Below are positions 5,131 to 14,384 of a stretch of 34,022 bases of DNA, piece after piece. Within the stretch, counting starts at the first letter, position 1. Each line of letters opens with the position of its first letter. The DNA is taken from assembly GCA_934447715.1 (NCBI GenBank), contig CAKSER010000017.1:1-34022 (forward strand), read 5' to 3'. The stretch comes from an uncultured Eubacteriales bacterium. Its GTDB lineage: Bacteria > Bacillota > Clostridia > Oscillospirales > CAG-272. The position numbers and the translations under genes are program-made. Below the pieces are notes generated by a model, which did not search any database, had not been told where the DNA came from, and was given only the letters and a program-made list of their open reading frames with translations.

Positions 5131-8100
5131 CTATTCTCCAATATAGCTCTTTGCGACAATAGCACCCCACCATATATATTTTCTCTGATAATAAAAGGTT
5201 TTTTTACATCCCATACTACGTCCCACTCGTGCAATATACCTTCCAAAAACTCTGGAATATGATACCTTTTTGGTAAAGGCACTAACCTTTGAATCAGTTA
5301 ACTTGGCAATTGCCCACGCAACATTGTTAGATTCATCCCCAGCACCACCATAACAACTATAAAGATAAACCCAGCGTCTAACCTTTCTCTTAGGTAATTT
5401 TCTAATTTGATCCAATGTCATTGTTTCGTTTTTAAAATAAAGTCGACCTGTTCCGCCATGTAAAAACAAAAACAGATATTCTACATTCCTAGAAACGGAT
5501 GACCAGGCGCTCTTAAAATCTTTTATACTAACCACCGGTATTAAGTCGGCATCTTTAGCTTTAAAATTATGCGAATTGTATGCCTGCTCTTTAAAATCAG
5601 TACCAGGATAATTGTAATAAATTGCTACAATTTTTTTATATCCTGTTGGATCCTTATAAATAACCGGGCTATTCTCACAGTATAAAAACAGTCCCAAACC
5701 AAGAGAAAAATCAAGTCTTACAAATTCATCCGCATTAATAAACCTACCAACAACCGGATTATAGTATCTCGACTGGAGATAATACATGCCGATCTCAGCA
5801 TCGTAGTAATATCCGCGATATCTGAACGGGTTTATTGCAGCTATCGAGCAAGCAGAGGTATCACTTGCTACTGTACATACGCCCCATGCGTCATAGGTGT
5901 ATGTTGCAACAGTCTGTGCATCCTTGTCAACAATGGAAAGTATATCGCCCTGGAGGTTTTTCTGGAAGTAGTACGGTTCACCATTATAAAGAATTCCGCA
6001 AACAGTTTCTTCGTTGTTATACAGCGGAATCAGAGTGTTACCGTTCCATGTTTCCTTCACTATTTTAACACCGTCAAGAAGAAAATCATGTCGAACACCG
6101 TCGACGGTTTTACTTTTTCTTATACCGTTTGCATTATATGTGTAGGTGTTACTATCAAAGGACTTGAGCTGTCTTCCCTTCTCCCATGTCAGCGTATGAC
6201 CGAGATAGGAAACCGGGTTACCCTGTGCGTCATAAGCGATCGTCTGATCTCCGTATGAGGTCAAAAGATCCTTCCAGATGTTGTCGTATGTATATTCTAT
6301 GCCATTCTTTGACAGTATGTTACCATAGCCGTCATAGGTCATTGTGTTTACAACCTGACCGTTAACCGTTTCGGTAAGCAGCTGCCCGAGTGCGTCATAG
6401 CTATACTCTGTTACACCGTCAACACTGTCTGTTACCTTGGTAATACGCTCCTCTGCATCATACTCATAGGAAAGAGTTCTTCCGCCGGAAAGTACTATCT
6501 GGCTCACAAGCTGTGTTGTCGGACTGGACTTCAGTTTCTCGTTTTCAACATGCTCCCCGGTTACCTCTCCCGAATGGTAGCTGAACTGTCTCGACACAAA
6601 TCCGGTTCCGATCTGCAGCTCATCGAACACCTTACGTCCGAATGAGTCGGTTTTCGAATGACTTGTAACCGTTCTTCCGCCTGCAGAGAACTTCACAACG
6701 GTCTTGTCATCATTTGTATCGAAGTATACAGTCTGTGCATCTCCGCTTGCAGGAGTAATAACCTTTCTTGTCATCCTTCCGTCGGCGTCATAATAATACT
6801 TTACGGTGTTTGAAATCACCTTTCCGGTAATTATTTCGCCGGTGAATTCGACATCGGATTCTGTCGCACGAACGATCCTTCCGTCCTCGTATTCATAATT
6901 ATAGCACTTATGGCAATAAATGTCAATACTTTGAACAATATTTTTTTGTCCATCGTAAACATATTTATAATGAGCTATCGGAGTCGCTGTCGAATCGGCT
7001 GCATCAGCCTCGGTTTCGAACCATTTTTCGGCTACCATCTGGCCTATGCTGTTATAGATTGCCTTCATGGTATTGCCGTTTGCATAGGTGATCTGCTTCA
7101 GACGTCCGTTGCCGTTTTTATATGTATACTTTATCAGCTTATCGTCTTTTCCGTTTATGCCGATTGATTCGAGATTGAAGAACTTATTATACGCAAGTGC
7201 GTACTTCATTCCGTCTCCGCGGAGGATCTCGGTCATGTTGTCGAGCGTATCGTAGCTATAGGAAACATTCGAAATTGCACTGCCCAACGAATCCTTGCTT
7301 GTAACCTTTACGGTTCTACCGTTTGCATCGTACTCATATGCAGTCTTATTTCCGCAGCGGTCGGTCACCTCTTCGTTGCGCGACGTGTCCTCATCCACTG
7401 TATATTCCGTCTTGTTTCCTCTTGCGTCTGTTTCGCTTACAAGATCGTTTCCTGTATTTTCGGCACCGGCAACCTCCGGGGTAAACTCGAATGCGCGGTA
7501 GATCGTTCCGAACTCTCCGTCGGTATATGATGTTTCGGTAAGTGTATTTCCGAAGATATCCTTTACTTCCTCAAAGCCCGGAGCTGCTTCTGTTTCCTGC
7601 TCGGTATCATCATCAGCCTCTCCTGTGCTTTCCACAACAAAGTCGGAGGCAAGAAGGTTTGTCTCAACGCTGTCGCGTACCAGCTGGATATCGTCAAAGC
7701 ATGCCGAACCGAAGTTGAAGCCGTATTCGCAGTATACCCGTACATTCTGGATATTTCTGAACTTGCTCTTTGTGAACTGTACCGACGCGAACTGCCAATC
7801 CTCGGTACACGGCGAAAAGTCTGCCGTATATTCCTCTGTGCCGTACTCGCGGTATGTTGTATCGAAATACCTTATGACAGCGCGGAGTCTGAAGGTCGGT
7901 GCGGTCACATTATCGCGCTCGTGATCCGGAAGACCGTATCCCTTTGCCCAGCCGGAAAGAGTAAATGTCTCTCTTGTTGAGCGCTTTGTGTGCACAGGTA
8001 CGATCTGATATGCATAGCTGTCGGCAACAAGCGCGCTTGTCAGCATAATTGACTTGCTCATATTGAAGCAAGATGCAGTCGAGGTTGTTACCTCCGGCGT

Positions 8101-11100
8101 TGTTATCCACTTCTGCGCGTCTCTTTCAAAGTTTCCGTTCTCAAGCATATTATACGCATTTGCGTACGGATTGTTCTCAAGCTGTGCGCCGTCTGCATAG
8201 ATTGTTCCGCTTCCGTTTACAAGGATCTGTACATTTACCTTCTGCGCATCAGAAAGCTCGAAAGGAACAATCAGACGTGTATAATCGCTGTCCTTCTTGT
8301 CAAGGCGTTCGCTTACGCCCAAAATGCTGCCGGATGCATCGGTAACACGGATAAACGCACCGGCATCTGTACCGGTAAAATCGGTAACCGTGCGCAGATA
8401 TACAGAGAAGCAGTAGCGTCCCTTAGGAAGGACCGGTGTCTGCTGATATATACCGTTTTCGGCACAGCTTGCCTGATTTGACTGCATGCGTAAAATCTTA
8501 GAGCCGAACTTGGCGCGTGTTTCATACGAATAGCTCTTTATATAGATATCGCTGCTGTTTTCTGTCATCGAGGTCCAAGCGTTGAGTCTTTCGAAGTTGT
8601 GATCGTAAAGAAGGTTGTTGATATTGCTTACAACACCTGCTCCGCCCTCGCCGTTGTGTGGATGAATGCCGCTTTCCTCTCCGTTTGCACCGACATTTCC
8701 GGTATCCTCCGAGTAGACATATTCGCTTACAACATTTCCGTCGTCGTCAAAGGTATATACTGTTTTAATTACGTTCGGCTCGGTTTCTCCCTCTGCCTCG
8801 TCCTTTGCCTCTGTTGTTTCGACAATCGTTCTTCCGGATGCAGCAGAATATGAGTATGAAGATACAACACCGGTTGCATTATTGCTGTCATGTTCGGTAA
8901 TCTTTACAAGTCGGTCGCCGTTAAAGCTGTAGGCAACGTCATACACGCTCTGACCGCCTGTACCAAGAAGCATTATCATACTGATCTTTTTACTGTCGGA
9001 ATAGCCGATAAATGCGCCTCTGCCGTCCTGATAGTAAATCATGTTAAGATAGCCGTTTGAATATGAGTAAAGGATTCTGGAATTATCCGGAGCGGTTATC
9101 GAAGAAAGGTATCCGTCGGCGCCATATGCAAACAGGAAATCACGGCCCGCACCGTCGGTAACAGAGGTAATTCTGCCCGAGGTATAGGTAATGTCCATGT
9201 GATTGACAAAGCCATCTGTGATTCTTATAAGACGTCCTGACTGATCAAACAGAAGAGTGTTGTCTCCCTGTGTAAGCGTGCGCTTTTCGGGATCGTAAAG
9301 CATATCGCCGCCGTTTACATCCTCATACAGATTGTAGCACTGGGAATTGCTTGTACAGGTTTCCTGCTTGTCGCTCATTTTAAAGAATGTCTCATCACCG
9401 TTTTCGCCGATATAAACATATCCGTTCTGCGACACACCGTCGTGCATGAAGGTTGTCTGTACCATGCTCTGCATGATGTTGAGCTTGAAGCCCTTACCGA
9501 TCTTCATTGATGAAAAATCAGCCGTGTTAAGTGCTATAAGGCTGTTTGCGGTATAATCATACTTGCCGAGCGCACTGTTGTAAAGATGCTTGATCGTAAC
9601 AGGCATTCTGTTTCCCTGCCATGCAAAATCCTCCGATTCAAGCATAAGATTTCCGCACTGGAGGTCGACGCTGCCTCTTCCGAAGCGTCCGAGCTCGTGA
9701 GTATGAGTGCGGTATGAGGTATTAACAGCGTAGCTTGATTCATAGGTCATTACAAGCTGCGGTACATACGCTGCAGCACCGGCACTGCCGTAAAGTACAA
9801 TTCTGTTGTCGCATCCGGACACCTCATCCACCATTTTTAAAACAAGATTGGTTCTGCTTAACTCACCCTTGTTTACCTGATCGACAAGAGTTGTAATATC
9901 AAAGGTGTAGCTTATAACCTCGCCGTCTTCTGTGTGTCCGATCTTCATTCTTGCAAAGTCGATCAGATCGGAGTTGAATTCCGGTGTCCAGTTGCCTGCA
10001 AAAATGTTGTCGGTTACGCGATAAAGTCCGATAAACGGATATTCGGCACAGGCAGCGGAGCCTGAGTACTGGAAGAACCTGAGCTCTGCCTTTTTGATTC
10101 TCGGATTGCGCGGAAGCGTCGGCATATTAAAGCTGATATACATACGCTTAGCGCAGCAGTCTTTGTCACCGCAATCCGCCTCGATTGTATGCAGTGCCGC
10201 ATTGTAAACGGCATTTTCCTCCCAGCTGTAGGTAGTCATGGCAGCTGTTCCGCTTAACTTGATCTGCGGATCGATTGTAACAGGGAAAGCACGTCCCTCT
10301 GCATTTACCCAGTCGCTGTCGGCTATAACATTAAGGATTATGTCGCCGCTTGCCGCACTTTTCGCCTCGTACGACACCAAAGAGGAGGTCGCGCCGTTTT
10401 TATCTGTCATAAACGGAGCCGGAATAAAGAATATCTCCTCGTTCTTATCGCTTGAAATAAAAGCAACGCGTTTGCCTTCTTCATCAAAGTCCGCGGTTAC
10501 ATTTTCCATATGAATAATATAAGAATAGCGGTAAAGATCGGATTTCTCGTTTATAACGATATTTTCCTTGACTCCGCTGCCTGTTACATAATATTCATAG
10601 TCGGAGCCTGCCTGAACGCCGGAGAAAATAAGCGCATCGGTCTGTTCCTCTCTTTCAGACACTGCCGCTCTTTCTGCCGTCTGTCTGCAGATCATAGGCA
10701 TCACGCCCTTGTTTCTGTTCTTGCTGTTTTTCCTTGCGGACATTGTAACACGGTAGATACCGCTCTCGATAGAAAACAACTCGTCGTTGTCCACCTCGCG
10801 GCTGAATCTTGCCTTGAAATTATTTCTGCAGCTTACAAAATGCTTTCCGTCATCCTCTTCGACAAGCGTTTTGTCAACATCCTCAAAGGTGTTTGTTTCA
10901 TGGCTGAACACATGTACGGCTTCGGGATAGAAAACTGCCTGCTCGGATCCGTCGCTCATTTTGAAGACCTTGCGGTTTTCGTCTCTTAAGCTGAGAAGCT
11001 CGCCCGTACGGACATTTTCCTTGTGTTCTTTTTCAATCGTTACGGATATGTCCTCATTTGAGAAATCATCCAACACGATTTTTTCCGGCGCAGAAAAGAT

Positions 11101-11130
11101 TTCGTCTGCACCGTTAAGTTCGTTTTTCAT
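5131..11130 (-). CDS. RHS/YD-repeat polymorphic toxin with caspase-like C-terminal tip (1999 aa)
   Basis: Giant YD-repeat protein. Domain order: N-terminal beta-rich region (1-290) without a signal peptide or transmembrane helix; DNRLRE-type domain (about 298-463); first YD repeats (about 540-830); two jelly-roll, carbohydrate-binding-like segments (about 836-1160, NLLYDHNFERLNAW and NMLENGNFERDAQKW); second YD-repeat block (about 1200-1750); RHS-associated core (about 1767-1826, YYNPVVGRFINADEF, ending DPTGYKK). The tip (about 1831-1999) has two hydrophobic strands ending in LFLHGGTG (His1891) and YLYSCYGGAG (Cys1926), the pattern of clan CD (caspase/CHAT-like) cysteine peptidases. In known systems the YD shell encloses the toxic tip, which is released after core autocleavage. 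The ATG follows AAAGGAAA. Last but one gene of the operon. Confidence 0.92.
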   Translation of the reverse strand: MKNELNGADEIFSAPEKIVLDDFSNEDISVTIEKEHKENVRTGELLSLRDENRKVFKMSDGSEQAVFYPEAVHVFSHETNTFEDVDKTLVEEDDGKHFVSCRNNFKARFSREVDNDELFSIESGIYRVTMSARKNSKNRNKGVMPMICRQTAERAAVSEREEQTDALIFSGVQAGSDYEYYVTGSGVKENIVINEKSDLYRYSYIIHMENVTADFDEEGKRVAFISSDKNEEIFFIPAPFMTDKNGATSSLVSYEAKSAASGDIILNVIADSDWVNAEGRAFPVTIDPQIKLSGTAAMTTYSWEENAVYNAALHTIEADCGDKDCCAKRMYISFNMPTLPRNPRIKKAELRFFQYSGSAACAEYPFIGLYRVTDNIFAGNWTPEFNSDLIDFARMKIGHTEDGEVISYTFDITTLVDQVNKGELSRTNLVLKMVDEVSGCDNRIVLYGSAGAAAYVPQLVMTYESSYAVNTSYRTHTHELGRFGRGSVDLQCGNLMLESEDFAWQGNRMPVTIKHLYNSALGKYDYTANSLIALNTADFSSMKIGKGFKLNIMQSMVQTTFMHDGVSQNGYVYIGENGDETFFKMSDKQETCTSNSQCYNLYEDVNGGDMLYDPEKRTLTQGDNTLLFDQSGRLIRITDGFVNHMDITYTSGRITSVTDGAGRDFLFAYGADGYLSSITAPDNSRILYSYSNGYLNMIYYQDGRGAFIGYSDSKKISMIMLLGTGGQSVYDVAYSFNGDRLVKITEHDSNNATGVVSSYSYSAASGRTIVETTEAKDEAEGETEPNVIKTVYTFDDDGNVVSEYVYSEDTGNVGANGEESGIHPHNGEGGAGVVSNINNLLYDHNFERLNAWTSMTENSSDIYIKSYSYETRAKFGSKILRMQSNQASCAENGIYQQTPVLPKGRYCFSVYLRTVTDFTGTDAGAFIRVTDASGSILGVSERLDKKDSDYTRLIVPFELSDAQKVNVQILVNGSGTIYADGAQLENNPYANAYNMLENGNFERDAQKWITTPEVTTSTASCFNMSKSIMLTSALVADSYAYQIVPVHTKRSTRETFTLSGWAKGYGLPDHERDNVTAPTFRLRAVIRYFDTTYREYGTEEYTADFSPCTEDWQFASVQFTKSKFRNIQNVRVYCEYGFNFGSACFDDIQLVRDSVETNLLASDFVVESTGEADDDTEQETEAAPGFEEVKDIFGNTLTETSYTDGEFGTIYRAFEFTPEVAGAENTGNDLVSETDARGNKTEYTVDEDTSRNEEVTDRCGNKTAYEYDANGRTVKVTSKDSLGSAISNVSYSYDTLDNMTEILRGDGMKYALAYNKFFNLESIGINGKDDKLIKYTYKNGNGRLKQITYANGNTMKAIYNSIGQMVAEKWFETEADAADSTATPIAHYKYVYDGQKNIVQSIDIYCHKCYNYEYEDGRIVRATESDVEFTGEIITGKVISNTVKYYYDADGRMTRKVITPASGDAQTVYFDTNDDKTVVKFSAGGRTVTSHSKTDSFGRKVFDELQIGTGFVSRQFSYHSGEVTGEHVENEKLKSSPTTQLVSQIVLSGGRTLSYEYDAEERITKVTDSVDGVTEYSYDALGQLLTETVNGQVVNTMTYDGYGNILSKNGIEYTYDNIWKDLLTSYGDQTIAYDAQGNPVSYLGHTLTWEKGRQLKSFDSNTYTYNANGIRKSKTVDGVRHDFLLDGVKIVKETWNGNTLIPLYNNEETVCGILYNGEPYYFQKNLQGDILSIVDKDAQTVATYTYDAWGVCTVASDTSACSIAAINPFRYRGYYYDAEIGMYYLQSRYYNPVVGRFINADEFVRLDFSLGLGLFLYCENSPVIYKDPTGYKKIVAIYYNYPGTDFKEQAYNSHNFKAKDADLIPVVSIKDFKSAWSSVSRNVEYLFLFLHGGTGRLYFKNETMTLDQIRKLPKRKVRRWVYLYSCYGGAGDESNNVAWAIAKLTDSKVSAFTKKVSYSRVFGRYIARVGRSMGCKKTFYYQRKYIWWGAIVAKSYIGE

Positions 11131-11195
11131 AATTTTGTTTTCCTTTCTTTTGTTTCTTTTTGTTTTCTCTTTGTTTTCTTTTTTGCTTTCGGCTG
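11131..11195 (-). other. purine-rich leader before the RHS gene
   Basis: The minus strand just upstream of the rhs start is an almost uninterrupted run of A and G with isolated C (repeats of AAAAGAAAACAAAG type), including the ribosome binding site AAAGGAAA. Such an unstructured leader could favour translation of a very long message; that role is a guess. Confidence 0.4.
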
Positions 11196-11243
11196 AAAAC
11201 CAGCCTTTCTTGCGGCAGCATGCGTATTGTAAAATCCAACCGT

Positions 11244-11267
11244 GACAGTTTAAGTCAGGTTTAAAAC
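11244..11267 (-). promoter_or_regulatory. operator-like element upstream of the RHS gene
   Basis: This 24-bp sequence matches 17846-17869, in front of the first gene of the operon, at 19 positions without gaps. Both begin GACAGTTT and end TTAAAAC on the plus strand, with GTCA in the middle. It overlaps a possible weak promoter (TTAAAC, 16 nt, TACAAT on the minus strand) in the 177-bp gap before rhs. The HTH protein at 17439-17828 is the obvious candidate to bind it. An inverted repeat (ACAGTTTAA at 11245-11253, TTAAACTGT at 11281-11289) also lies here. Confidence 0.4.
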
Positions 11268-11307
11268 ATTTTTTAGTTTTTTAAACTGTTTTTTTATTTA
11301 CCATCGC

Positions 11308-12438
11308 TTACCGATAATTTATCTCTGTGATCTGCGGTGCAAAACAGCTGTCACCTGTGGAAATTACCGAGAATGCTCTTTCCTTGCCCTTCGGTTTTAA
11401 AATAAATCCGTCAGAGGCTTTTATTGTCCTTGCAGACGGATTTACAATAAGAGGTGTGATATCAAGATCAAAATACCCCGGACGCATTTTGGGGCTTGAT
11501 AAAAACGCACTGCCTGCAATTTTGTTGCTCCAGCTTGAACCGAAGCTGCAGAAACGTGCGGCAACCCCAAACGCGTCAAGCTCGGTGCCGATATGTCCCA
11601 GTGTCGGGATGTGAAGGACAGCTTTTACTATCCTCCTGTCGGCAATCTCCGAAAAACGCGAAGCATCCGGACGAGAATACAGCCACTGCTCCCCGTAGGC
11701 ATCCGAACGGCCGATAAAGCCGACTCCGCCGTAAACATTATTGAGTGCTGTATTCGCACTCTCTACCGTTGTATCCTGGAAAAGCTTGTTTTCGTACATG
11801 TTGACCTCAAAAAGAATGCTGTGCGCCGCTTTGCAGTCTGACGACACCGAAATCCCAAAACATTTGTCTGTCAGTTTTTCATAGCCGACACATGCAGGAG
11901 CAATAACATTTCCAAGCAAATCAAGCGCGCCTATACAGGAAAAGACAGCAAGCGGCTTAAATTCCTCAAGCATAACAGCAAAGCATCTGTCATTTGTCTT
12001 TACACTAAGAAACGGCTGCCCGGCTTCGACCGTAAAGCGGTGCAGCATAGCTGCATTGCAGTCGCAGAGTATTGCAGCTCCGTTTGTTGTAGGATAGATA
12101 CTGTACGGTCCGCTGCGTGCCTCAAGCAAAGAAGTAAGCCTTACCCTTTCGGGAAGCTTTAGCGATATCGTACCGTCCGCATTTTTCATATAAAGACCAT
12201 CCGACAGAAAAACCTCTGCATTGCTTCCCTCAAAAAAAATCGAATCTCCCCTTTTGCGGAATCTGAGATCAACCAGCCTTCCGCTTTTACGGTTATAGAT
12301 CGGCGCACCGAAGTAGTAGGCGGTCTTACTTCCGTTCAGCTCCGAAAGCACCAATCGGTATCGGTTGCTGTTGTGAAAATCAATTTCAAAAGGAGATGGA
12401 TTGCGCAGCCTTTTGATTTCATCTGTAATCAGCCGCAT
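11308..12438 (-). CDS. DNRLRE-type protein, short relative of the RHS N-terminal region (376 aa)
   Basis: No signal peptide and no membrane helix. The first half (GSKTAYYFGAPIYNRKSGRL, SNAEVFLSDG) runs parallel to residues about 60-115 of the RHS protein (DGSEQAVFYPEAVHVF, NNFKARFSRE). The second half (about 245-350: ADRRIVKAVLHIPTL, GYFDLDITPLIV) parallels the DNRLRE-type domain of RHS, which has RIKKAELRFF and YTFDITTLVD. So the two adjacent genes share an N-terminal architecture, one without the YD cage. Such domains occur in secreted cell-wall-associated proteins. The ATG at 12438 is preferred to an upstream TTG because GAGGG lies 8 nt before it; it overlaps the CYTH gene by 20 nt. Possible roles are adaptor, surface partner or assembly factor for RHS. 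Function unproven. Confidence 0.65.
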   Translation of the reverse strand: MRLITDEIKRLRNPSPFEIDFHNSNRYRLVLSELNGSKTAYYFGAPIYNRKSGRLVDLRFRKRGDSIFFEGSNAEVFLSDGLYMKNADGTISLKLPERVRLTSLLEARSGPYSIYPTTNGAAILCDCNAAMLHRFTVEAGQPFLSVKTNDRCFAVMLEEFKPLAVFSCIGALDLLGNVIAPACVGYEKLTDKCFGISVSSDCKAAHSILFEVNMYENKLFQDTTVESANTALNNVYGGVGFIGRSDAYGEQWLYSRPDASRFSEIADRRIVKAVLHIPTLGHIGTELDAFGVAARFCSFGSSWSNKIAGSAFLSSPKMRPGYFDLDITPLIVNPSARTIKASDGFILKPKGKERAFSVISTGDSCFAPQITEINYR

Positions 12439-13009
12439 CGTATTCACCCTCAATTAAAAGCTTTCTTTCGAAAAACCGTGCCGATTTCGAATTTCCCTTT
12501 CCGATGCGGAAAATAAAATCCTCTGTAGAAGCAATAGCACCCTTTTCGGCAAGATAGTCACCGATCTGCTTCATAAAATTCAAAGCCTTTGTCTGCCACT
12601 GTCTGATATATTCAACCTCAATTTCGTAATCGGTATATCCGAGATAGGTGTTCCTGTCGAGCACCGCCTTAAGGAAGAAATCCTTATAAATAACACACCT
12701 TTTGGTGGTAAGCACACCCTGCAAGGTCATTCCTAAAGCGCCGAAAACTTCCGCATTGATTTCGCTTCCCTCATAAATGCCTATCTCAGTGCTGCGAGAC
12801 AGATCGCCTGTATCATGTTTTTTAACCGCCGCCTTGTATTTTCCGTCCTTTTTACGAACTCTGCAGGTGATACCCTTCCGGTTCATATACAGATCTTCCG
12901 TATCAAAATAAAAATTTGTCTGAGAATCAATAAAAGCGTTTCTGAATCTGCCGGCAAGCAGCCTGTATTCATTCTCTGTAAGTAATACCTTCTTTTCAAA
13001 CTCCAGCAT
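12419..13009 (-). CDS. CYTH-domain protein (196 aa)
   Basis: The protein starts MLEFEKK, containing the ExExK signature (Glu3, Glu5, Lys7) of the CYTH/triphosphate tunnel metalloenzyme fold. Further typical elements are TNFYFDT, TCRVRKKDGKYKAAVK (basic strand residues), RSTEIGI and the late acidic strand DYEIEVEY. Family members hydrolyse or use triphosphorylated substrates (thiamine triphosphate, inorganic triphosphate, ATP) or make polyphosphate. The ATG at 13009 is chosen because GGAGG precedes it by 8 nt; it overlaps the ligase gene by 14 nt, pointing to translational coupling. What triphosphate it acts on here is unknown. It may supply or remove a nucleotide or phosphate product of the neighbouring kinase, ligase and nucleotidyltransferase. 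Confidence 0.8.
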   Translation of the reverse strand: MLEFEKKVLLTENEYRLLAGRFRNAFIDSQTNFYFDTEDLYMNRKGITCRVRKKDGKYKAAVKKHDTGDLSRSTEIGIYEGSEINAEVFGALGMTLQGVLTTKRCVIYKDFFLKAVLDRNTYLGYTDYEIEVEYIRQWQTKALNFMKQIGDYLAEKGAIASTEDFIFRIGKGNSKSARFFERKLLIEGEYDAADYR

Positions 13010-14384
13010 AATTTTTCCTCCGTATAATTTTTCCCGAAATATTTTTTTCAAGCTCATCTACAAGATTGATATCGGTCGGAATCTGATATGCCGGAAGACA
13101 TTTAAGGCATAATGCTTTGACCTCCGCTGCATCAGAAAAGTCTCCCGAAATGTCAAGTGCAATCTGTGTGCCGTATCCCTCGCTTTCATATCCGTAAACA
13201 TAAAGTTCCTTTACACGCGGATCACATCCTAAGGCGTTTTCGATTTCCTTCGGATAGATATTCATTCCTGCCTTGATAATAAGGTCGTCTGCCCTGCCCA
13301 TTATCCTTAAAAGACCCTTTTCGTTAAAGCAGGCAAGATCGTTTGTACATAACCAGCCGTCCTTTAATACCTCACGCGTTTTTTCTTCGTTTCGGTAATA
13401 GCCCGACATAATATTTCCACCCTTTATATAAAGGCAGCCTATCTCTCCATTTTCTGCCATGCTGCCGTCTTTACAGATAATTTTAAGCTCGACAGAAGCA
13501 AGCGGAACACCTACACAGTCAGCATACCGTTCAAACATGTAAGGAGGCAGATACGCCACTCTCGGACACGCCTCGGTAAGACCGTAGACATGATAGATCT
13601 CTGCATTGGGAAATGCTCTCGAAATTTTCAAGCCGATTTCAAAGCCCATACATTCGCCGCTGATACAGATATGCCTGATTCTGCTTTCTTCCGGCTGCCT
13701 GTTAAAGTGCGCTATTATCGAAAGAAGCGTCGGCGTTGAGCAAAGGGTGGTAATTTTGTGTTGCTTTGAAAGCTTTAAAACAAGTGCCGGATTAAACGAG
13801 CCCGAAAAGAAGCGTATGCAAACGCCCTTAATAAGCCCGACAAGAAATTCTCCGGTCAGTGCCGCACAGTGGTAAAGCGGTCTTGTAATCAGAATCGAAT
13901 CTGATGAATTGATTAAAAAATACGATACAATATCCTTTATGTTTGTTATAATGTTCCTTTCGGTCAGCATAACTCCCTTTGGACTTCCCGTAGTCCCGGA
14001 TGTGCACATAATCAACGCCGGATGGGTTTCCGGCTCGGTGTATGAAGCATCGTTCAATTGATGCAAGGAGAGCCTTCCGCCGTCATCCGAAATTACCGCA
14101 TCCGGTCCTATCAGACTCATAATTCTTTCACAGTGAAGGCTTCCATACCTTTTTGCAAGCGGAACGGCACAAACACCTGCCGCAAAGCAGCTGAGCAGTG
14201 CCAGTCCCGCATTCATTTCCGAACGGCAGAGGATTGCACAGCATTTTATGCCCTTAAGCCGCTTTGCAAAGTCCTCGGCAAAGGCAATTGCGTCCTTGTA
14301 TGTCAAAGAAAAATTTTCTTCGCAGATCACCTGCATCGGATGACGCTTAATTTCTGTCTTCAGTGTTTTCCACAGTTCTGTCAT
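12996..14384 (-). CDS. AMP-forming acyl-CoA synthetase/acyl-ACP ligase family protein (462 aa)
   Basis: ANL-superfamily adenylating enzyme. Motifs in order: P-loop TSGTTGSPKG (128-137), the core HVYGLTEACP, the adenine-ribose GRADDLIIKAGMNIYPKEIE hinge region, and the C-terminal catalytic lysine in NISGKIIRRK (Lys452). At 462 residues it is shorter than typical acyl-CoA ligases (500-550), with a compact N-terminal half. It would activate a carboxylic acid as acyl-AMP and load it on CoA or, given the neighbouring gene, on the phosphopantetheine of the carrier protein. Start at ATG 14384 (MTELWKT), since the longer frame lies inside the upstream gene; that gene overlaps by 38 nt. The substrate cannot be predicted from the sequence. 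Confidence 0.88.
   Translation of the reverse strand: MTELWKTLKTEIKRHPMQVICEENFSLTYKDAIAFAEDFAKRLKGIKCCAILCRSEMNAGLALLSCFAAGVCAVPLAKRYGSLHCERIMSLIGPDAVISDDGGRLSLHQLNDASYTEPETHPALIMCTSGTTGSPKGVMLTERNIITNIKDIVSYFLINSSDSILITRPLYHCAALTGEFLVGLIKGVCIRFFSGSFNPALVLKLSKQHKITTLCSTPTLLSIIAHFNRQPEESRIRHICISGECMGFEIGLKISRAFPNAEIYHVYGLTEACPRVAYLPPYMFERYADCVGVPLASVELKIICKDGSMAENGEIGCLYIKGGNIMSGYYRNEEKTREVLKDGWLCTNDLACFNEKGLLRIMGRADDLIIKAGMNIYPKEIENALGCDPRVKELYVYGYESEGYGTQIALDISGDFSDAAEVKALCLKCLPAYQIPTDINLVDELEKNISGKIIRRKNYAGV

Noticed and set aside
5835..10989. Plus-strand frames of up to 159 codons opposite the RHS gene
   Set aside because: They are shadows of the 1999-codon minus-strand frame, which has consistent YD repeats and domain structure from end to end.
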